A stretch of 14,644 nucleotides of DNA, taken from the NCBI GenBank assembly GCA_025450155.1, contig JANWIB010000055.1:1-14644 (forward strand), in the 5' to 3' direction. A program made the position numbers and the translations under genes. The notes under the pieces were generated by a model that worked only from the letters and a program-made list of their open reading frames with translations, searched no databases and was not told the origin of the DNA. Shown here piece after piece: positions 1 to 6,690 of this stretch; within the stretch, counting starts at the first letter, position 1; the number at the start of each line of letters is the position of its first letter. The DNA is from Sphingobacteriaceae bacterium. GTDB taxonomy: Bacteria > Bacteroidota > Bacteroidia > Sphingobacteriales > Sphingobacteriaceae.

Positions 1-1615
1 ATAGATTAGCATTGCTCCTATTCACACTTACCACCTGCAAGTCGGCCTCTTTCATCGCTACGGTTAAGGCAGATAAAACAGGGTTACTAATTACATAGGC
101 CCAGGTGTCTAACCCCCTATTGTTACCAAAGGCAGTACCGGAATAGGTGTTTGATCCCCAACTATGGCCAGTTGTAGCACTACTGCTACCATTTGCCGGA
201 CTTTTCGTTCCACTGCCAATATTGGTATCATCCCAATAGACAATATCATTGGGAGCAGCTACACCATTAGTCCGTGTAATAATCATCCCATTGGGATTGT
301 TCTCTACATCAATAAAGGGAAAATGTACCTCGCCTGCACGCAACATCACTTGCATAGAGCCTGCACCAAATGTAACAGTTCCGGTTACTTTATTTCCCTG
401 CCCATCTAAACCATCCCAATATACATTGTTTGCACCTGAAGTTGCCGAACCTATTAGGGTTCGGTCTATAGGATCTGTAAAAGATCCATTTTGATTAATA
501 TCGAGGTTAATAATATAGCTCCCTATCTGATTGGTAGTAAAACCAATAAAACCACCCATAGCAGATGCTACAGAATTACTGGTACCTGCAATATTGGGAG
601 TACCTTCTTTACCAGTAAAGGTAAACGTACTCACCGTAGGGCTTTGAGGTGTGTTGAGCAACCAGGTTGTACCGCCACCAGGTGTATTCGCAGTTGTGGG
701 CAAGCCTGTAATCGGATTATTATCCGGATTATTAAAAAATATTTTATGTGTAATATCAGTGCCACTATCGGGAATTCGGGGATCCTGAACAGGAGGATTA
801 GTACTGGAGTTAAAGCTTTGGTAAGTCGCATTACCAGCAGCATTTCTAAATCCCTTGTTATTCACAAAAAAAGCGAACGCGTTACCAGCCTGTCCATTGT
901 TGTTTACGTCATACGTATAACCATCTTTAGTAACTACTTTAAATATAGGATTAAAGGGCGCATCAAAGTCAGTTAGATAACCGTTAAAAATATTCATGTA
1001 GGCTCTGCCAGGAACAAACGCCGCACCGCTGCGAACAGAGACATCAAAAGCTGAAATATATGCAGTATTATCATTCTGGGCCCAATTATTGGCCGCAAGT
1101 ATTTGCCCTGGATCATTAGTACCGGGCAAAAGAGGGTCGTTCCACCAGTCGGGAGATAAAAAATCAATTTCCCATACTCCTCCCTGAGTAGCCCCTACCG
1201 GTATAATATAGGGATTATATCCCCCGGCATTTGGAAGAGGACCGGCTACTTCCTGCGCACGATTAGCGATTAAACCAATTGTTGGATTTGCACCAGATGT
1301 GTAGGTACTTCCATCGGGTGCCCTGACATTGATCGTTCCATTATCGATTCCCTGAGCACTAGACCCTAAATACAGCACTTCGCCAGGCCTTACAAATACT
1401 TTTACGGTTCCTAAAGTCGGAAAAGGATTACTTTGACTTGTAGTTAAAGTGCTTGTTAAAAAAGCACGATAACCACCATTGGCATTCAACTCCTTACTTC
1501 CCTCAGCAAAAACGAATTTTGAATTCGTTAGTAATAATAAAGAAGTAATCAGGAGTACTAATATTCCACGTAAGGAGCTCAAAAGCCTATATCTTATACC
1601 CACTCTATACCGCAT
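1..1615 (-). CDS. N-terminal part of a large secreted surface protein (runs off the window)
   Basis: Translating the minus strand from the ATG at 1615-1613 gives 538 codons without a stop, and the frame is still open at base 1, so the C-terminus is outside the window. Residues 1-37 form an export signal: several arginines, a hydrophobic run at about 18-31, and a likely cleavage after VFA (residue 37). The mature part is rich in Gly, Asn, Thr, Pro and Ser with many short beta-type segments. At 372-382 it has a DxNxNG-like acidic loop of the kind that binds calcium in extracellular proteins. YWDG (399) and YWDD (460) recur in a similar setting, recalling FlgD-type Ig-like modules. Large proteins of this style in Bacteroidota often end in a gliding-motility or type IX secretion sorting domain, but that end is not visible. 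Function is unknown. The export signal and open frame are seen directly; the surface location is inferred. Confidence 0.8.
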   Translation of the reverse strand, partial: MRYRVGIRYRLLSSLRGILVLLITSLLLLTNSKFVFAEGSKELNANGGYRAFLTSTLTTSQSNPFPTLGTVKVFVRPGEVLYLGSSAQGIDNGTINVRAPDGSTYTSGANPTIGLIANRAQEVAGPLPNAGGYNPYIIPVGATQGGVWEIDFLSPDWWNDPLLPGTNDPGQILAANNWAQNDNTAYISAFDVSVRSGAAFVPGRAYMNIFNGYLTDFDAPFNPIFKVVTKDGYTYDVNNNGQAGNAFAFFVNNKGFRNAAGNATYQSFNSSTNPPVQDPRIPDSGTDITHKIFFNNPDNNPITGLPTTANTPGGGTTWLLNTPQSPTVSTFTFTGKEGTPNIAGTSNSVASAMGGFIGFTTNQIGSYIINLDINQNGSFTDPIDRTLIGSATSGANNVYWDGLDGQGNKVTGTVTFGAGSMQVMLRAGEVHFPFIDVENNPNGMIITRTNGVAAPNDIVYWDDTNIGSGTKSPANGSSSATTGHSWGSNTYSGTAFGNNRGLDTWAYVISNPVLSALTVAMKEADLQVVSVNRSNANL

Positions 1616-1864
1616 CTCTTTTTATTAAGCAGCCTACATTTTGCATTACAGGGCTTTTACGGAATTATCTATTAAAGTGTTCCCAATAAAATTAGTACAT
1701 GCAAATTTTTTTATTAAAAATTAAGTGATGAAAACAGGTAACTATTCTTTAGAAAGTACTCTAGATTATAGTAACCTATAATTTCTACTGAAACTCTATA
1801 TTTTTTACGTAACCCTTTGCTGGAAAGCAAAAATTAAAGATTTTAGTAACTTCAAAGCAGATAG
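1616..1864. other. Divergent intergenic spacer
   Basis: AT-rich spacer between two divergent genes. I see no convincing -33/-7 promoter pair. A TATATTTT at 1797-1804 is one base from the Bacteroidota -7 consensus for the rightward gene. A short hairpin (TTTGCT at 1816-1821, GGAA loop, AGCAAA at 1826-1831) lies in the probable leader of that gene; its role is unknown. Confidence 0.4.
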
Positions 1865-2545
1865 ATGAAGAAAAAAATACTTATTGTTGATAATGAATTA
1901 AGTATATTGAAACTTATGATACAAAAAACCTTAGTAGCCTTACTTTTTCTGCTACCTTTTATCGGTAAGAGTCAAACCAATTATGATACCAAACAGGCCG
2001 AAGAGTTTCGGGTGAAACTCAATCAATTTAAATACAGCTTATATCCCGACCTGATTAAAATGAATCCGGAAAGCATCAACGATCTTTTTGTTCATAGCGA
2101 CACTCTGGCAATCCTTTACACCAAGTGCAAACAGTGTTATACTCAAAATGCTAAGGCTAGATTAGAATATCAGAAAGAAGAACTGGCTAAACATGCTAAT
2201 AATATGGTTGATATGAGTCATTTTTCAGAAGATACTTCCGTAAATAAATACATAACTGACTTCGGATTAAATGATCCGCGTTTTATCTTTAAGTACTTAT
2301 CATATAACCCAATAGAAATAGCTCAAAACCTGATGCAAGTGACACTTTCACAAATGCGATCTCCTTCCGAAATGGGGGTTATGTCTATTATCAATATACT
2401 GACACAACCATTAATTGCTACGAAAAAGATTGATCAAAGCAATTATGAAATCATTATAGACAAATACCAATATGCCTTCGTTTTCAATTACGATTTAGAT
2501 AGTCAAAGTTTAAGTATGATGAAAATGCTTAAACGAAAAGAATAA
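1865..2545 (+). CDS. Exported protein of unknown function with a receiver-like N-terminal extension
   Basis: The frame from ATG 1865 encodes 226 residues, but it reads as two parts. Residues 1-17 (MKKKILIVDNELSILKL) match the first strand and acidic pocket of a two-component response-regulator receiver domain. From Met18 (ATG at 1916) a normal export signal begins: MIQK, a hydrophobic run through LLFLLPF, and a likely cleavage after GKSQ (about residue 37). The remainder is a 190-residue, mostly helical, hydrophilic protein with a CxxC pair (Cys88, Cys91) and no family I recognise. No receiver domain follows the first 17 residues, so it cannot act as a response regulator. The natural start is probably 1916, with the upstream codons left from another gene or lying in the leader. 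Neither ATG has a strong ribosome-binding site. Transcription is divergent from the large secreted protein. Function is unknown. Confidence 0.65.
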   Translation: MKKKILIVDNELSILKLMIQKTLVALLFLLPFIGKSQTNYDTKQAEEFRVKLNQFKYSLYPDLIKMNPESINDLFVHSDTLAILYTKCKQCYTQNAKARLEYQKEELAKHANNMVDMSHFSEDTSVNKYITDFGLNDPRFIFKYLSYNPIEIAQNLMQVTLSQMRSPSEMGVMSIINILTQPLIATKKIDQSNYEIIIDKYQYAFVFNYDLDSQSLSMMKMLKRKE

Positions 2546-2562
2546 CGGAATGATTTTCGTTT
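2531..2562 (+). repeat. Inverted repeat over the stop codon of the exported protein
   Basis: AAACGAAAA (2531-2539) and TTTTCGTTT (2554-2562) are perfect 9-base arms around a 14-base loop, and the TAA stop (2543-2545) lies in the loop. It could be a weak terminator, but the stem is AT-rich and no long T-run follows. Confidence 0.3.
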
Positions 2563-2605
2563 TGCCTTGCATTCTGCTTAAATAAAATGATTATACTTAC
2601 AAAAT

Positions 2606-4072
2606 ATGGCTCAATACATCTATAAATCCGCCACTGAATTAGCCAGCCTCATTCGTGAGGGTAAGGCTACTTGTTCTGATATTGTTAAAGAGCATTTGGA
2701 ACAAATCAAAAAATATAATAATCAGCTAAATGCGCTTATTTCAATTTTTGAAGAAGAAGCATTGCAGGAAGCCGCCTTATGTGACAAGGAGGCCAAAGAA
2801 GGCAAGTTCAGGGGCCCTCTACATGGTGTTCCTGTAACAATAAAAGAACAGTTTTGGATTAAGGATAAAAAGAGCAGCATGAACTTCAAAATGCTGAAGG
2901 ATTTTGTTGCACCTGAAGATGCCATAGTTGTTGACAGAATCAGGAAGAGTGGAGCAATTATTTTAGGGCAAACCAACGTTCCCAGAAACTTACTTGATTA
3001 CCAAGTAAGTGGTGATATTTACCCTGAAGGAAAAAATCCTTATCATACGGACTACTCGCCCGGTGGAAGCACAGGCGGTGGAGCTGCTGCCATCGCAGCA
3101 GGTTTTGCACCGTTAGAATTGGGAGGTGACTTTGGAGGCTCCACTCGTGTGCCTGCAAATTTTTGTGGATTGTACGGATTGAAGCCAACAGAAAAAACCG
3201 TTCCTCTACACGGCAGTGTTCCATTACCCAAAAATTCAAACACATTTCTTGTACACATGGCACAGGCAGGTCCCTTAGCCAGAAATATGGAGGATTTGGA
3301 ATTGCTATGGAAAATTATTGTTGGCCCGCATGAAAGTGATAGAACTAGTCCAGACATTAACTGGCGGCAACCTTCTAAAAACTCATTAAGTGACTATAAA
3401 ATAGCCTGGACAGACGGATGGCCTGGTTACGAAACCAGTTCACAAATCAGCCAAGCCATGAAATCGTTGGCCGAAACACTGAAAAAAAATAACTGCATCA
3501 TAGAGAAAAAAATCCCGGATGAAACCTTACATAGGGAATCCTTAAAGACCTGGGGTGGGCTTTTTCCTTATGTGATTGCGCAAGGCACTTCTTGGTTTGT
3601 AAGGGCGATTATCAAAATGCAGCTATTCGCTGGCTTTTTTAAAGGATTTAAGCAAAATTCACCCGAGCTGACCAGGCCAATGATCGAAGGTTTTAAAATG
3701 CATGCAAATCATTATGGCAGGGTAATGCTTCAAAGAAGTTTAATGACGCAGCGATGGGAAAACTTTTTTAAGGAGTACGATTTCCTGATTTGCCCTGTAG
3801 CTTTTGGTCCTGCATACAAGAGATGCAAAACGGGAAGTAAGTTGAGTTATGATGGCAAAGAAATGATTTACGCCAATTATGTATGGCCCTATGTTGTCTG
3901 TTTTAATGCTTCAGGCAATCCGTCCATCTCAATACCATTGGGGTTGGGTAAAGAAGGTTTACCAATTGGCGTGCAAATAGTTGGTAAACATTGGAGTGAG
4001 CCTGAACTAATTAATTTTGCTAAAAATGTCTCTGTATTGACGGAAGGTTTTGTAAAACCAAACGGATATTGA
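2606..4072 (+). CDS. Amidase-signature family hydrolase
   Basis: At 488 residues this is the normal length for the amidase-signature family (GatA, fatty-acid amide hydrolase and bacterial amidases), which cleave amide bonds with a Ser-cisSer-Lys triad. All three residues are visible: Lys80 in GVPVTIKE, Ser155 in the glycine-rich SPGGSTGGG loop, and the nucleophile Ser179 in GGDFGGSTRVPA. The usual GGSSGGS loop is GGSTGGG here, a mild change that keeps the cis-serine. There is no export signal, so the enzyme is probably cytoplasmic. It is unlikely to be GatA of the Glu-tRNA(Gln) amidotransferase: it stands alone, without gatB or gatC, and its C-terminal half (400-470, with NASGNPSISIPLG) resembles general amidases and the eukaryotic FAAH group. 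The substrate cannot be read from the sequence. The start at 2606 gives the expected N-terminal helix. It ends 15 bases from a convergent lipoprotein gene. Confidence 0.9.
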   Translation: MAQYIYKSATELASLIREGKATCSDIVKEHLEQIKKYNNQLNALISIFEEEALQEAALCDKEAKEGKFRGPLHGVPVTIKEQFWIKDKKSSMNFKMLKDFVAPEDAIVVDRIRKSGAIILGQTNVPRNLLDYQVSGDIYPEGKNPYHTDYSPGGSTGGGAAAIAAGFAPLELGGDFGGSTRVPANFCGLYGLKPTEKTVPLHGSVPLPKNSNTFLVHMAQAGPLARNMEDLELLWKIIVGPHESDRTSPDINWRQPSKNSLSDYKIAWTDGWPGYETSSQISQAMKSLAETLKKNNCIIEKKIPDETLHRESLKTWGGLFPYVIAQGTSWFVRAIIKMQLFAGFFKGFKQNSPELTRPMIEGFKMHANHYGRVMLQRSLMTQRWENFFKEYDFLICPVAFGPAYKRCKTGSKLSYDGKEMIYANYVWPYVVCFNASGNPSISIPLGLGKEGLPIGVQIVGKHWSEPELINFAKNVSVLTEGFVKPNGY

Positions 4073-4087
4073 TTCAGCTATCAAAGC

Positions 4088-4822
4088 TCATTTTCCTTCT
4101 GTAACTTTAATTAGTTCCTCTCTCTCTTTTCCTCCTTCTACCATTACAGTAAGCACTAATCCAACTCCAGGAGCATAATACTTATTTTCTGTTACACCAG
4201 GTTCCAAAGCGGTATATTCCTTTGTTCTTACACAGTTATTGAAAGTGCCATAAGGAACTTTTGCCATACTATTAACATCTAATACTATAGCCTGGTCTTC
4301 AGCCTTTCCTTTATAATATTCCTGGTAATAGGGTTCATCAATATGTTCCGCTGGATTAGAATGCATGATAATTCCAGCCTCTGCACCGTCCACTCCGGCC
4401 ATCCAAGATCCTTCTGTACTTATTCCACCTTCGCCATCGTATGATTTGGTATCTTCCCCAAAATACCAAACATTTCCTTCCTTGTCTTGGGCATACCAAT
4501 CATAAGTATCCTCAGTTATCTGTCCATCTTCTTTAACCACATCGTGCACTACCCGGCAGATCACTCCTAAAATTACCTTAGTGTCTGCGGTAACGCAAAC
4601 AGTTATATCTTGGCATATGGTTTCGCCATCTTCAACAATTGTGTTGCGATAATAAAATGTCTTACCAGGAACCAACGGAAAGTATTTATTGTTAATTACT
4701 CCGACATAGTTTTCGGGATTAATATTCAAAATAGTTTGTGGTGAAATTTTTTCAACAGGGTCTTTGCTACATGCGGAAAGCAACCCACAACATATGATCG
4801 CAATCCATTCTATCTTTTTCAT
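4088..4822 (-). CDS. Lipoprotein of unknown function
   Basis: The 244-residue product starts with a lipoprotein signal: MKK, a hydrophobic stretch, and the lipobox LSAC with the modified Cys at 18. The next residues (SKD, then PVEK) are charged, as in many Bacteroidota lipoproteins that are moved to the cell surface, though this is only suggestive. The mature protein has the motifs YFPLVPG (47-53), EDTYDWYAQD (104-113) and NVWYFGED (117-124), followed by GSWMAG near 138-143. I recognise this pattern from a widespread uncharacterised family of secreted proteins in soil and marine bacteria, but I cannot attach an established function. It is probably beta-rich. The gene is monocistronic as far as can be seen. 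It converges on the amidase gene with 15 bases between stops, and nothing looks broken. Confidence 0.85.
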   Translation of the reverse strand: MKKIEWIAIICCGLLSACSKDPVEKISPQTILNINPENYVGVINNKYFPLVPGKTFYYRNTIVEDGETICQDITVCVTADTKVILGVICRVVHDVVKEDGQITEDTYDWYAQDKEGNVWYFGEDTKSYDGEGGISTEGSWMAGVDGAEAGIIMHSNPAEHIDEPYYQEYYKGKAEDQAIVLDVNSMAKVPYGTFNNCVRTKEYTALEPGVTENKYYAPGVGLVLTVMVEGGKEREELIKVTEGK

Positions 4823-4984
4823 AGGAATGCTTTTATATTTAATACAAGTACCATTAAATAATGTTATCAGGGTATCCGAAAATGTGTAGCAATTCGTGAG
4901 ATTGAGAATATTTGACCCGCGACTGTTTCTATAAAAAACTTATAAAAGAACAATGCAGTGAAAAATTTCTCTTGTACCTATTAA
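4823..4984. other. Gene-free stretch upstream of the lipoprotein gene
   Basis: Together with the fragment that follows it, this makes a 415-base gap without an intact gene. I see no clear promoter box for the lipoprotein gene. Both strands are interrupted by stops, except for a minus-strand frame of about 37 codons (4867-4977) that has no start and no recognisable motif. Confidence 0.4.
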
Positions 4985-5221
4985 GAAATTCACTTCCCGC
5001 CCAAATACTCCCCCATTCGTAATGGCGTTAATATTGCAGCCGATTTTGCCGGAATTTATATTACAGGAAGTATTTATGGTGTTGCTATAGCCACCTTATT
5101 TCCAATACTGATTGGTGTTTTAGTTGGATATTGGGTCTTACAACGATACCGGCCTTTCTTTTTGGGCGATGTATACTTCAGGGTATTCGGAGTGCAGGAT
5201 TTTACTAAAACAAGGATTTAA
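4985..5221 (+). pseudogene. 3' remnant of a membrane-protein gene
   Basis: From 4985, just after an in-frame TAA, to the TAA at 5219-5221 there are 78 open codons on the plus strand with no ATG. The translation looks like real protein: a polar start (RNGVNIAADF), a hydrophobic stretch of roughly 30 residues (GIYITG through VLVGYW) that could be one long or two short membrane segments, then a basic QRYRP turn and a polar tail ending KTRI. The lack of a start, and the short length against neighbouring complete genes, suggest the 3' end of a larger multi-pass membrane protein whose body was deleted. The style is reminiscent of polysaccharide flippases, but this is a weak impression. It ends 16 bases before the convergent gene on the other strand. 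Confidence 0.45.
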
Positions 5222-5237
5222 AATTTTCAGCGCCTGA

Positions 5238-5729
5238 TTAATCTGAAAATAACTGACTCACTCCTACTAAATTAGCGGTCAAAGAAAACCCAAAAGAATT
5301 TCCCCGATTCGTATGATGAAAATCTCTTTCGGCAAATATCCCAACAGAAAGAGCATTTAGTGCTTTATCTTCACTTGAAAATAATATCCCAATAGGAAGG
5401 TCTGAACGCAACCTGCCTATACGTTTTTTCTCATTAAAACCGAAGCCATATTGAGCTTGCGCTAAGGTACCAACACCCAGTCCAATATACCCATTCGAGC
5501 CATAATATTGCTGATGACTGTATCCGATATTTAAAAGCACTAAAGTTAAATTACTATCAAAAGCGCTCCGCGAAGTCGGTGATTTCGTGCTAAATCCCTG
5601 CTGATAGCCAACATTCAGATTTAACAAGATAGATGCCAGTGCAGCATAGCCATTGTCATGGGATTGTGCTTGTACTTTATTAAAAAAACAGGTCAGTATC
5701 AGGCTTAAACCAATCAGTATTTTTCGCAT
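5238..5729 (-). CDS. Exported protein of unknown function, probably outer-membrane
   Basis: The 163-residue product has a clear cleavable export signal: MRK, the hydrophobic run ILIGLSLILTCFF, and cleavage after VQA at residue 21. The mature part alternates polar and hydrophobic residues in short glycine-punctuated strands, for example LTLVLLNIGYS, YIGLGVGTLAQAQYGFGF and FGFSLTANLVG. This is what small outer-membrane or periplasmic beta proteins look like, but the chain is short for a full barrel and does not end in an aromatic residue. I do not recognise a family. It lies 143 bases downstream of another leftward beta-barrel gene, with a large palindrome between them, so it probably has its own promoter. 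A one-mismatch -7 box lies 28-35 bases upstream of the start codon. Confidence 0.75.
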   Translation of the reverse strand: MRKILIGLSLILTCFFNKVQAQSHDNGYAALASILLNLNVGYQQGFSTKSPTSRSAFDSNLTLVLLNIGYSHQQYYGSNGYIGLGVGTLAQAQYGFGFNEKKRIGRLRSDLPIGILFSSEDKALNALSVGIFAERDFHHTNRGNSFGFSLTANLVGVSQLFSD

Positions 5730-5756
5730 GAGTTATCATTTAATATAAAAACACCA

Positions 5757-5764
5757 CAATAATA
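5757..5764 (-). promoter_or_regulatory. Possible -7 box for the 5238-5729 gene
   Basis: On the minus strand this reads TATTATTG, one base from the Bacteroidota -7 consensus TAnnTTTG, and it would place the transcript start about 20 bases before the ATG. No clear -33 TTTG is visible, so it is tentative. Confidence 0.3.
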
Positions 5765-5829
5765 CGGATAGTACATGAAAAGGAATATGATGAAATTATT
5801 TATAGGTAAGCCAGTTCAAAAACTCATCA

Positions 5830-5870
5830 ATATTCAGAAGGAATTAAGTGACTTAATTCCTTCTGAATAT
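5830..5870. repeat. 41-base interrupted palindrome, possible terminator
   Basis: The arms at 5830-5849 and 5851-5870 are perfect 20-base reverse complements around a single central G (5850). As RNA they would form a 19-base stem with a three-base loop. The palindrome starts two bases after the stop of the upstream leftward gene, the right place for a terminator or a 3'-end RNA stabiliser. On the minus strand a T-rich stretch (GAGTTTTTG) follows only after several other bases, so termination would be imperfect. It could also be a protein-binding palindrome. Confidence 0.7.
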
Positions 5871-5872
5871 GC

Positions 5873-6424
5873 TTAAAATATATACCCAACACCAAAATTC
5901 ATTTTAAAATTACCCCCATTATTTAGGTTAGAATAGGCAATATTTTCTTTTTGATCATGGGTAGTATTCATATTTGTGGATGTCCAACGATTACCATAAT
6001 TAACACCCGTTTCAATTAAAAATCTTTTTAGAACATTGAATTGGACACCCGCACCTACACCTATCCTGTTAGAGGTTAAACTTTGAACATATCCATTCAT
6101 GTTATAGGTATATTTATCAAAAGAATAATTAATTCCTGTATAAATATTGCCACCCGGAAACTTAAATGGGTAATAACGAATTTCCGGACTTATAGAGATT
6201 CCATTTTCTGGTGATCCAACATTTGATCTCCCATAATTCATACTTGTTTCAAATTGAACTCCGAATTTATTAGTTAGCATTCGTTCGTATCCAAATTTAA
6301 AATCCTCACTAAAAAGCCGTAATGGAGAAATTTTAAATCTGTTTTTTAAGACTGGCTTTACCGATTCCTGCGAATAAGAAATAAAAGTTAGTAATACTAG
6401 CATCGTTGTTAATGTACTTTTCAT
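5873..6424 (-). CDS. Outer-membrane beta-barrel protein
   Basis: The 183-residue product begins with an export signal (MKSTLTTMLVLLTFISYSQ, probable cleavage near Gln19). It continues as amphipathic beta strands joined by Asn/Gly/Ser turns: FKFGYERML, KFGVQFETSMNYG, ISISPEIRYYPF, NIYTGINYSF, RIGVGAGVQFNV, FLIETGVNYG. It ends in ...NFGVGYIF, and a C-terminal phenylalanine after an aromatic strand is the usual signal for barrel assembly in the outer membrane. The size fits an eight-stranded barrel of the type common in Bacteroidota (porin-family, OmpA-like barrel without a peptidoglycan domain). Its ligand or role is unknown. The gene is divergent from pyrG, with a perfect -7 box and four phased GTTAA boxes upstream, so it is probably regulated. 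Confidence 0.85.
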   Translation of the reverse strand: MKSTLTTMLVLLTFISYSQESVKPVLKNRFKISPLRLFSEDFKFGYERMLTNKFGVQFETSMNYGRSNVGSPENGISISPEIRYYPFKFPGGNIYTGINYSFDKYTYNMNGYVQSLTSNRIGVGAGVQFNVLKRFLIETGVNYGNRWTSTNMNTTHDQKENIAYSNLNNGGNFKMNFGVGYIF

Positions 6425-6450
6425 AATTTATTTTTTTATTTTTCAATGGT

Positions 6451-6458
6451 CAAACTTA
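6451..6458 (-). promoter_or_regulatory. -7 promoter box of the beta-barrel gene
   Basis: The minus strand reads TAAGTTTG, a perfect match to the Bacteroidota -7 consensus TAnnTTTG. Transcription would start about 20 bases before the ATG at 6424. There is no TTTG at -33; the nearest GTTAA box occupies that position, which suggests activator dependence. Confidence 0.5.
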
Positions 6459-6480
6459 ATCCCAGGGAAAATAAAATTTC

Positions 6481-6516
6481 GTTAAAGCATTGTTAATTTA
6501 TGTTAAGGTTTGTTAA
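6481..6516. promoter_or_regulatory. Four helically phased GTTAA boxes (probable operator array)
   Basis: GTTAA occurs at 6481, 6492, 6502 and 6512, spaced 11, 10 and 10 bases, so all four lie on one face of the helix; the last three are TGTTAA after a T. Tandem half-sites at 10-11 base steps are typical of OmpR/PhoB-type response regulators. The array starts 22 bases upstream of the beta-barrel -7 box. Confidence 0.5.
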
Positions 6517-6617
6517 AAGCAAGGAAATGCCTTAGCTGAACTCAAGCATAATTATCACTTTCCCTTTTCCACAATCGTTCTTTTCTCAACAATAGCCACC
6601 AAAACGTAAATTTTCAG

Positions 6618-6625
6618 TATATTTG
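6618..6625 (+). promoter_or_regulatory. -7 promoter box of pyrG
   Basis: TATATTTG matches the Bacteroidota -7 consensus TAnnTTTG exactly. It predicts a pyrG leader of about 60 bases. No TTTG is seen at the -33 position. The leader shows no obvious riboswitch or attenuator. Confidence 0.5.
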
Positions 6626-6690
6626 TATCCCGTACAAACGAAATAATTGTCTTACAAAAAGGCACTTATTTAAACTCCTTAAAAAAACTT

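Noticed and set aside
164..976. Plus-strand open frames and one short minus-strand frame in this region
   Set aside because: They overlap the continuous 538-codon minus-strand frame with its export signal and have low-complexity, Cys/Ile-rich translations.
1738..1850. Four GTAAC words at 1738, 1771, 1809 and 1846
   Set aside because: The spacings (33, 38, 37) are irregular and the word is short; expected by chance in AT-rich DNA.
2592..2599. TATACTTA as a -7 box for the amidase gene
   Set aside because: Two mismatches to the consensus, and it would start the transcript at or inside the ATG.
2722..3357. Minus-strand open frames within the amidase gene
   Set aside because: They lie opposite the conserved catalytic motifs and are shadows of that frame.
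4867..4977. Minus-strand open frame of 37 codons in the gap after the lipoprotein gene
   Set aside because: No start codon, no recognisable motif, and open frames of this length are common by chance.
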